A DNA stretch of 28,182 nt. Source: Bacteroidales bacterium UBA5433. GTDB taxonomy: Bacteria > Bacteroidota > Bacteroidia > Bacteroidales > UBA932. The translations under genes and the position numbers were made by a program. The first letter of the stretch is position 1; each line of letters opens with the position of its first letter. The DNA lies in NCBI GenBank assembly GCA_002427525.1, contig DIRP01000028.1, forward strand, positions 1-28,182, in the 5' to 3' direction. Under the pieces are notes generated by a model. The model did no database searches and was not told the origin of the DNA. It was given only the letters and a program-made list of their open reading frames with translations. Below are positions 16,611 through 23,316 of this stretch, one piece after another.

Positions 16611-19604
16611 TTAGAAAGTCAAATTAAGACGGAGGGTGAAGAGCCTGGGACGGGGTATGATGTTAAAGTCAACGCCGTCTGAAGAGCCAATCTCGGGATC
16701 AAGCCCCCTGTATTTGGTAAATACATACACATTTTGCACAGAGGCTGCAATCCGCAGGCTCTTTATACATTTCAATTTATTGATTGTATAGCCCAGGTTG
16801 ATGTCATCTATGCGGAAGAACGAAGCATTTTCTATGAACATGTCTGAGTATTTCTGGTTGTTTTCAGACGGAGCGGTCCATCCTTTGACCAGGTATTGTT
16901 TACTCAGGTTGTTCAAGTATCCTTTGTTCCAGTCGTCGCTGTACGAAGTGGAATAGCCCATAGCTACTCCGTTGATCAGGTAATTGCCCAGAGATCCGTG
17001 TCCGTTAATACCCAGGTCCCAGTTCTTATAGCGGAACTGTGTATTGAAACCAAAGAAGGCATCGGGAGCCGGACTGTAACCGGTCACGTACCGGTCTGCA
17101 TCTGTAATCTCACCATCCCCGTCACGGTCTATCAGTCCGTTTTGAACGGGATTGCCCTCCTGATCGTACAATTGCTGGAACATATAGAACGTATAAGGAG
17201 TAAAGCCTTCTCTGTGCAACGAGGTATATCCTCCCGTTCCTCCCATTCCCTCTCCTGTGGTAACTCCAAGGTATCCTTCTGTTTTAAGGCTCGTCAACTT
17301 GGTAATCTTTGTATTCTGAAGGGTCAGGTTTCCTCCGATAGACCAATGCATATCGGATGTCTGAACAGGAATAAAATTGAGGGAAAGTTCCACCCCTTTG
17401 TTTTCCATGTTTCCGATATTGGAAATAATGCTGTTCCCAAAGTTGGATCCCAGCGGTGTGGAAATGACGTTCAGCAAATCGTACGTGTAACGGTAATAAG
17501 TTTCTACACTACCTGTAATACGGTCGTTGGCAAATCCAAAATCAAGTCCCACGTTGTAGGTCTCTGTAGTCTCCCATTTCAGGTTGGCATTGTATGCCAG
17601 GGGAGCCAGTGTAGTTAAGTAGCCACTGCCCATAAGGTACAGCATTTCCGGAGAAGAGGAAGACAGGTACCGTGCCAGGTAGGGGTAATAATCAGACCCT
17701 ATATCCTGTTGTCCCGTACGTCCCCAACCAAGCCGAAGTTTAAGTGTAGATACGTCGCGGCTTCCTTTCAGGAAATTTTCTTCCGCAACGTTCCAGGCAA
17801 AGGCAGCCGAGGGGAAAAGGCCCCAACGGTTGGCTTTACTAAAACGGGACGAGGCGTCATCCCGCAACGTTACGGTAAACAAATAACGCGATGCGATGGA
17901 GTAGTTGATCCTTCCAAAGAAAGAAATCAAGTAGTACTCCTTGGCGTTGGTAGGTGCCGTGAAGTAATGTGCTCCGGGGCCGTCCGGTTGGGTATTGCGG
18001 TATTGTTCTTCGTCGTACTGCACGTAGTTGTGCTGCCAGGAATAACCGGCCATTATATCCAGGTGGCTTCTTCTGAAAGCGTGGTTGTAATTCAGGTACG
18101 TTTCCAGCAACGTATTCTTGTTGTAATTTTCGTACATAACATACAAGTCATTGCTGGAACGCATAGCAGAGATGGACCCCAGGGCGTTGTATTTTTCTCC
18201 CCGGGTGCGTGCTACGTCGTAACCGGCATTCACATTCAGCGTAAGGTCTTCCAGGCCGTGTACTTTATACACAAGCTGCACGTTCCCTATAGAGCGCAGC
18301 GTGTTATTGAAGTTGGTATAATCGTAAATGGAAGACAGCGGGTTGGTGCTGGCCATGGTATTGGCACTCCCATCCGGATTCAACCAGTTCCAGTAACCGT
18401 TGGCTTTTGAAGTATCTATACTGCCGTTTTCTTTCGTAAAATAGACAGGCTTTGTAGGATCAAAAGCCAGGGCATTTCCAACAGCTCCCGTAGAAGCCCA
18501 GTTGGTTTTCTGGTATATGCCCTTCGCATTTACATGAATCGTTAAATGGTCATCAAACAACTTGGGTGACAGACTTATGTCTATGTTCCCGCGTTGGTTG
18601 TCCCCTGTTTTTAATGTAGCCTGATCTAAGTTGTAACCCAAACTTACCCGGTAAGGCATAAAAGGCAGGGCACCGTATACACTCACGTTCTGGTCTGTGT
18701 TAAAAGACAGCCGGTAAATCTCTTGTTGCCAGTCTGTATTTTCTGTTCCCAGTAAATTGTGTATCACCTGGTTGCCAAGGTACGTAGTGTTCATAAAATC
18801 CCGGTACTCATCTGCCGACATCATCTCAATAGTAGAAGCATTCTGCTTTAGTGAATAGCTGGCATTGTAGCCCACATTCAGTTTCTTTCCTGCTCCTTTT
18901 TTGGTAGTGATGATAATGACACCATTAGAGGCTCTGGATCCGTAAATAGCCGTTGCCGAGGCGTCTTTCAATACCGTATAGCTTTCAATGTCGTTGGGGT
19001 TTACAGAAGAAAGCGGATTACCCATTCCGGCACCTCCGTCTCCTGTAATGGGAACACCATCAATGACAATCAAAGGATCATTGGAAGCATTGAGCGAAGC
19101 AGCCCCACGGATTCTGATTTTTGCAGAAGCTCCGGGCTGCCCGGTTGCCGGTGTAATGTGAAGCCCGGAAACTTTTCCAAGCAGCATTTGATCCGGCGAG
19201 GATATGGCCCCCCTGTTCAAATCTTCTGCCTTGATGGCTACTACAGACCCTGTCATGTCGCTCTTTTTAACAGTCCCGTAGCCAATGATTACGACTTCTT
19301 CCAGAAGTTCCGTGTCTTCATACAATACTACCCGAGCTGCATTCCTTGCTTCAATAACCAGGGTCTTGTATCCCATATACGAGACTTCCAGCAGCGTTTC
19401 CCCGGAAGGTACCCGTAAGGTAAACCGTCCATCCAGGTCTGTAGTGGTACCGTTGCTGGTCCCCTGTTGCAGGACTGTAGCTCCGATTACGGTCAGGCCG
19501 TCTGTATCTACGACCGTTCCCCTAACTTCATACTGAGCGTAAGCAGAAGTCAGGGAAAACAAAGCGACCGCAAGCAATAAAGTCATCAGTCTTTTCATAA
19601 ACAT
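16611..19604 (-). CDS. susC: SusC-like TonB-dependent outer-membrane transporter
   Basis: A 997-residue TonB-dependent porin that imports maltooligosaccharides across the outer membrane with SusD as its lid. A type I signal peptide (to about residue 23, SAYAQ) is followed by a carboxypeptidase-regulatory-like beta domain (about 25-105, VRGTVVDTDGLTVIGATV). The linker VVIGYGTVKKSDMTGSV leads into the plug (about 115-225, ISSPDQMLLGKVSGL, IRIRGAASLNASNDPLIVIDG), and the rest is the beta barrel ending in LFTLRLNLTF with a terminal Phe. Met3 is an equally plausible start. It follows the MFS permease by 31 bases and precedes susD by 11, so the permease and importer are probably co-transcribed. Confidence 0.96.
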   Translation of the reverse strand: MFMKRLMTLLLAVALFSLTSAYAQYEVRGTVVDTDGLTVIGATVLQQGTSNGTTTDLDGRFTLRVPSGETLLEVSYMGYKTLVIEARNAARVVLYEDTELLEEVVIIGYGTVKKSDMTGSVVAIKAEDLNRGAISSPDQMLLGKVSGLHITPATGQPGASAKIRIRGAASLNASNDPLIVIDGVPITGDGGAGMGNPLSSVNPNDIESYTVLKDASATAIYGSRASNGVIIITTKKGAGKKLNVGYNASYSLKQNASTIEMMSADEYRDFMNTTYLGNQVIHNLLGTENTDWQQEIYRLSFNTDQNVSVYGALPFMPYRVSLGYNLDQATLKTGDNQRGNIDISLSPKLFDDHLTIHVNAKGIYQKTNWASTGAVGNALAFDPTKPVYFTKENGSIDTSKANGYWNWLNPDGSANTMASTNPLSSIYDYTNFNNTLRSIGNVQLVYKVHGLEDLTLNVNAGYDVARTRGEKYNALGSISAMRSSNDLYVMYENYNKNTLLETYLNYNHAFRRSHLDIMAGYSWQHNYVQYDEEQYRNTQPDGPGAHYFTAPTNAKEYYLISFFGRINYSIASRYLFTVTLRDDASSRFSKANRWGLFPSAAFAWNVAEENFLKGSRDVSTLKLRLGWGRTGQQDIGSDYYPYLARYLSSSSPEMLYLMGSGYLTTLAPLAYNANLKWETTETYNVGLDFGFANDRITGSVETYYRYTYDLLNVISTPLGSNFGNSIISNIGNMENKGVELSLNFIPVQTSDMHWSIGGNLTLQNTKITKLTSLKTEGYLGVTTGEGMGGTGGYTSLHREGFTPYTFYMFQQLYDQEGNPVQNGLIDRDGDGEITDADRYVTGYSPAPDAFFGFNTQFRYKNWDLGINGHGSLGNYLINGVAMGYSTSYSDDWNKGYLNNLSKQYLVKGWTAPSENNQKYSDMFIENASFFRIDDINLGYTINKLKCIKSLRIAASVQNVYVFTKYRGLDPEIGSSDGVDFNIIPRPRLFTLRLNLTF

Positions 19605-19635
19605 TTTTTTAGTTAGTAATTATCATAGTAGTAGA

Positions 19636-20979
19636 TTAGGTATGGCGTCTGTTGTACCGCAGCAGCTGTACCGGGTCGTCCTTATCCTGGACAAACAAAA
19701 CGCTTACAGCAGCTATCAACAAACAGATACCGGAAAAAACCATGGCAAAAATTGTTTTACCCTGGTATAGGTATTTTACCATTACCCCTCCTATCAGACC
19801 GTTAAAAATCTGAGGGATGGTAATGAAAAAGTTAAAAATTCCCATATATACGCCCATCTTGTGTGCAGGCAGTGCGCCCGCCAGAATAGCATAAGGCATA
19901 GCCAGGATCCCGGCCCATGCTATGCCTATACCTACCATAGGAAAGACAAGCATGTGGGGATCTTGTATAAAATAAAAGGACAGGAATCCGGCAGCACCCA
20001 ACAGCAACGTCAAGGCATGTGTTCCCTTACGGCTGATCTTACCGGCTATCCAGGGCAGAAGGAAAGCAAAAATGGCTGCCACTCCATTATAGACACCCTG
20101 AAGAATACCTACCCAATCCCCGGCATTGGCATAGGCTTTTGACGCGTTGTCCGTAGTACCGTACATATGGTCTGCCACGGCAGGAACCATATATACCCAC
20201 ATAGAAAACAAAGCAAACCAGGAAAAGAACTGCACCACGCCCAACTGTTTCATGGTTTTGGGAATGTGCAGGAAGTCTTTACCTATTTGCCAAAACGGTT
20301 GTTTCTCCGGTTTTTGTCCGTCTGCAGGAGGATACTCCTTTGTTTTGATAATGGTCCAAAGAACGCTTCCCAACAAAACAACCGCTCCTATGTAAAAAGC
20401 ATATTTGACATTGTCAGCCACCAGAAGGCCTTTATCCGGTTCGGGAACATTGGACATGCCCAGCCAATTGGTAAGCACGTAAGGCAGAATGGCACCCAGA
20501 ACGGCCCCGACTCCAATGAGCGAGGTCTGTATAGAAAATCCCAGGGTACGTTGTTCTGAAGGCAGTAAATCTGCTACAAGTGCCCTAAACGGTTCCATGG
20601 CAACGTTTATAGAAGCATCCATAATCATCAGGATACCTGCCCCAATGAACATAGGAGAAATATACGGTGCCAGCGCAGGGGCATTGGGCATGAGGAACAA
20701 CGACAAAGAGGCCATAAGGGCTCCGGCAAGAAAAAACGGACGCCTTCTACCCAGTCGGGTCCATGTCTGGTCGCTGTAATGGCCAATGATGGGCTGTACG
20801 ATCATTCCCGTAAGAGGGGCAGCAATCCAAAACAGGGAGAGGTGGTTAACATCTGCTCCAAATGATTGCAAAATACGGCTGACATTTGCATTCTGCAAGG
20901 CCAGTCCAAATTGAATACCCAGGAAACCGAACGTCATGTTCCAGATATCCCAGAATGCCATCTTTTTTTGCTTGATCAT
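19636..20979 (-). CDS. MFS sugar permease (SLC45/sucrose-maltose type)
   Basis: A 447-residue inner-membrane carrier with about 12 predicted helices. The N-terminal signature FGLALQNANVSRILQSFGA and the loop GHYSDQTWTRLGRRRPFF, between helices two and three, resemble the SLC45/plant sucrose transporter group of sugar-proton symporters. By context it would move maltose or short maltooligosaccharides from periplasm to cytosol, where MalQ acts. It is the first gene of the starch array. A -7-like box and a perfect inverted repeat lie just upstream. The substrate is inferred from neighbours, not from residues. Confidence 0.9.
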   Translation of the reverse strand: MIKQKKMAFWDIWNMTFGFLGIQFGLALQNANVSRILQSFGADVNHLSLFWIAAPLTGMIVQPIIGHYSDQTWTRLGRRRPFFLAGALMASLSLFLMPNAPALAPYISPMFIGAGILMIMDASINVAMEPFRALVADLLPSEQRTLGFSIQTSLIGVGAVLGAILPYVLTNWLGMSNVPEPDKGLLVADNVKYAFYIGAVVLLGSVLWTIIKTKEYPPADGQKPEKQPFWQIGKDFLHIPKTMKQLGVVQFFSWFALFSMWVYMVPAVADHMYGTTDNASKAYANAGDWVGILQGVYNGVAAIFAFLLPWIAGKISRKGTHALTLLLGAAGFLSFYFIQDPHMLVFPMVGIGIAWAGILAMPYAILAGALPAHKMGVYMGIFNFFITIPQIFNGLIGGVMVKYLYQGKTIFAMVFSGICLLIAAVSVLFVQDKDDPVQLLRYNRRHT

Positions 20980-21004
20980 ACTTAAATTTCAGGTTATACA
21001 ATTC

Positions 21005-21029
21005 TAAATATAAGGCATTTACCTTATAT
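21005..21029 (-). promoter_or_regulatory. Promoter-like box overlapping a perfect inverted repeat upstream of the sus array
   Basis: TATATTTA (21012 down to 21005) is one base off the TAnnTTTG consensus and lies about 25 nt before the MFS start codon. It overlaps one arm of ATATAAGG-CATTTA-CCTTATAT (21008-21029), a perfect 8-bp inverted repeat with a 6-nt spacer. The position suggests an operator or the promoter of the starch operon. A weak AT-rich terminator for the response-regulator gene is the alternative, but no T-run follows. Confidence 0.5.
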
Positions 21030-21106
21030 AAATAAAGAAACCCGGATGAAGTGCAGTACAAGGCTGACGAAATGCTTTATTTTACTTCTGAATTACCGGC
21101 CTTTTT

Positions 21107-21865
21107 CTACCGGGAACGCGGATCACCTTCAATCCATTTCATGAAATCAGGTACGCGCTGCCTGCTCACCAGAATGGGGCGACTAAAGCGCGGTTGCAAT
21201 TCAATCTGCAAACGGCTGTTAAAATACCTGGAAATAGAAGCTATAGAATCAATTGCTGCAATACAGTTTCTGGACAGTTTAAAAAAAACATCCGGATTCA
21301 GCTGGTCTTCAATGGAATCCAGGCTTGCATCTGATAAGTACGTTTTCCCTTCTTTTGTCATAATGTACGTAGCTTTATCTTCCGAGAAAAAATAAGCTAC
21401 GTCCGCTGTAGGAACAACAATGATCTGGTCTCCTACTTTAACCACAAAACGTTGTTTGTACTCCGGGGCTGTGGCAAGGAGTTTTCCCAGGTTGTGCAGC
21501 TCCCGTTGAAGGGAAGGCATTTTCCGACATTTTTCAACTGCTGCAACAAACTCGGCTTCTCCTACCGGCTTAAGCAGGTAGTCTACGGCACTTTTTTTAA
21601 GAGCTGCCAGGGCATAATGCTCATAAGCAGTAACAATAATAACCGGAGGCATCTGCTCAATACGGTTAAACAGTTCAAAACAAACTCCATCAGAAAGTTC
21701 TACATCCATAAAGATTAAATCCACGCTTTCACGGGATAACCAGTCGGCTGCTTTATCAACAGAATCTATAACTGCTTCTATAACAGCATGGGGGTAATGG
21801 GCCTGTAACAACCGCTTAAGTTGCATCTGCGCAGGAATCTCGTCTTCCAAAATCAATACTCTCAT
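21107..21865 (-). CDS. LytTR-family response regulator
   Basis: A 252-residue transcription regulator. The receiver domain (1-120) has acidic residues Glu7 and Asp8, phospho-acceptor Asp54 (FMDVELSDG), Thr79 and Lys99 (LLKPVG), so all phosphorylation residues are in place. The C-terminal LytTR DNA-binding domain (about 145-245) shows the hallmarks FVVKVGDQIIVVPTADVAYF and FFKLSRNCIAAIDSI. Its ATG overlaps the kinase stop codon in an ATGA arrangement, which indicates translational coupling. It lies 127 bases upstream of the sus array on the same strand, so it is the best local candidate for the starch regulator. That role is inference. Confidence 0.93.
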   Translation of the reverse strand: MRVLILEDEIPAQMQLKRLLQAHYPHAVIEAVIDSVDKAADWLSRESVDLIFMDVELSDGVCFELFNRIEQMPPVIIVTAYEHYALAALKKSAVDYLLKPVGEAEFVAAVEKCRKMPSLQRELHNLGKLLATAPEYKQRFVVKVGDQIIVVPTADVAYFFSEDKATYIMTKEGKTYLSDASLDSIEDQLNPDVFFKLSRNCIAAIDSIASISRYFNSRLQIELQPRFSRPILVSRQRVPDFMKWIEGDPRSR

Positions 21866-22905
21866 GCTTTACACTCTTTTAATGGCAGACATACTTCAAA
21901 AATACGGCTGCTCTTGTTAACGATGATATCTTGTTGAAAAACAGAACGGTATTGCCCGCTGATGTTTTTCAGCCCCACCCCCGTAGATGCTACCTGGTAT
22001 GTCTTGGGCTGCAAGTTGTTACGAACTACCAGGTAATCATTTTCCGTAGTAATACGTATTTCCAATGGTTTGTCCTTGCTTACCACATTGTGTTTTGTGG
22101 CATTTTCCATCAATACCTGCAGGCTGCACGGAATTACCCGGCAGTTCATATATCTTTTATCCACCTCAATAACTACACGTAACGAATGATCAAAGCGCTG
22201 CGACAACAGGTCTGTATACAACCGGACAAAGTCCAACTCTTCCTGCAGCAAAATGGTTTCTTCTTCGGAAACGTTCATGAAATGACGGTACAACGACGCC
22301 AGCTTCTTTACGTAGTCACTTGCTTTCTGCTGGTCTGTATGGATCAGGTAATCCAATGAATTCAAACTGTTAAAAAGAAAATGGGGGTTCATTTGGTGCT
22401 TCAGCTGGTGGTACTGGAACGTAGCTTTATTCTTTTTGCTGATTTCCCTGTCCAATGCCTTTTTCTGTACCCTTGCGTAATACGCATAGATATCCATTCC
22501 GGCAATAATAATCAGATTGAAGAAAAAGGCAGCAATGGCCGTATACCAATACATATAATTGAAGAACGAACCTTCACCCCTCCCTTCCTGACCTTGCATA
22601 ACCCGCAAAAGAACGGCAGAACCCAATGCTATCACTACCAATCCGCCTGTTTCCAACAATGTCCTTAAAATAGGTTGCTTTCCATAATCCATGTGCCTGA
22701 CCAACATCCAGACCAATAAGAAATCCATTACTACCATAAGCAAAGCCAGCGGATAATTCTGCAGCAAATGGCGAAGCGTTTCATTAAAATTTAAGTTAAA
22801 CTGGTTCTGAAAAAAAGGAATAGCCCCTTCAAAAGCAATCCGGACGGCAAGTACGAAGACGGCCAGCAATAGCACTTCAATGAGTGTTGTCTTATTTTTT
22901 TCCAC
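21862..22905 (-). CDS. LytS/YehU-type membrane histidine kinase
   Basis: Four predicted transmembrane helices (roughly residues 10-26, 51-69, 84-102 and 120-138 from this start) precede a His_kinase domain with HQMNPHFLFNSLNSLDYL, whose His is the phosphorylation site. The ATPase part has VLMENATKHN (N box) and STGVGLKNIS (G box). There is no ATG at the 5' end. GTG at 22905 gives 347 residues starting MEKNKTTLIEVLLL, while TTG at 22917 would add four residues. Either start overlaps the upstream small membrane gene. The kinase has no obvious extracytoplasmic ligand domain, so it may sense through its membrane part or a partner. It forms a pair with the LytTR regulator downstream. Confidence 0.9.
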   Translation of the reverse strand: MEKNKTTLIEVLLLAVFVLAVRIAFEGAIPFFQNQFNLNFNETLRHLLQNYPLALLMVVMDFLLVWMLVRHMDYGKQPILRTLLETGGLVVIALGSAVLLRVMQGQEGRGEGSFFNYMYWYTAIAAFFFNLIIIAGMDIYAYYARVQKKALDREISKKNKATFQYHQLKHQMNPHFLFNSLNSLDYLIHTDQQKASDYVKKLASLYRHFMNVSEEETILLQEELDFVRLYTDLLSQRFDHSLRVVIEVDKRYMNCRVIPCSLQVLMENATKHNVVSKDKPLEIRITTENDYLVVRNNLQPKTYQVASTGVGLKNISGQYRSVFQQDIIVNKSSRIFEVCLPLKECKA

Positions 22906-23245
22906 GGCGGACAACAAAGAAAACAGACCAACCTATGAATTCAGTTACCAATGTTGTAGTGAGAACGTAACTGAAAATAATTACCATTTTGGGAAACAGC
23001 ATCTGTATCCAGCGCGCCCCGTTGATCCCCAGAAAAAAGCCGGCAAACGACGCCAACAGCAACAACCCTACAATTACATCTACAGGTCCGTTAAAAAGAC
23101 GGATCAAAATTACAACCATAGCAATGGTAAGGCATGTAAGAATAAAAGTATCCCCCAAAGCCGTATCGTGCAAAAGATAGCATACAAGAGCATGTGCCAG
23201 TGCAAAGCCGTGAATGACCAGATGTATGGTCCCTGCTTTTTTCAT
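22892..23245 (-). CDS. Small four-helix membrane protein
   Basis: The 117-residue product is almost entirely hydrophobic, with about four helices (near 8-26, 32-50, 54-75 and 84-110) and a basic tail RRGKK. I recognise no domain. It is the first gene of the operon with the kinase and regulator, and its end overlaps the kinase start by about 14 to 26 bases depending on the kinase start. That tight coupling suggests joint expression and perhaps a physical partnership with the kinase. The ATG start lies 71 bases from the divergent malQ start. No enzymatic motif is visible. Confidence 0.78.
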   Translation of the reverse strand: MKKAGTIHLVIHGFALAHALVCYLLHDTALGDTFILTCLTIAMVVILIRLFNGPVDVIVGLLLLASFAGFFLGINGARWIQMLFPKMVIIFSYVLTTTLVTEFIGWSVFFVVRRGKK

Positions 23246-23284
23246 AATGGGTAAAGTTACAAAATCTTTTGCAAGTTTTTTAAG

Positions 23285-23292
23285 TATATTTG
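23285..23292 (+). promoter_or_regulatory. -7 box for malQ
   Basis: TATATTTG fits TAnnTTTG exactly and lies 24 nt before the chosen malQ ATG. No clear -33 TTTG is present at the usual distance. The 71-bp divergent gap also has to hold the promoter of the regulatory operon on the other strand, so the two could be controlled together. Confidence 0.6.
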
Positions 23293-23316
23293 TTAGTAAT
23301 TCTTATAGTTACAATC

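Noticed and set aside
16896..18410. Long plus-strand frames opposite susC (240 and 233 residues)
   Set aside because: susC is unambiguous over the whole interval. The antisense frames show no domain and arise from codon bias.
23290..23316. Upstream TTG start for malQ
   Set aside because: It lies inside the -7 box. ATG at 23317 starts directly at the first CBM20-like strand.
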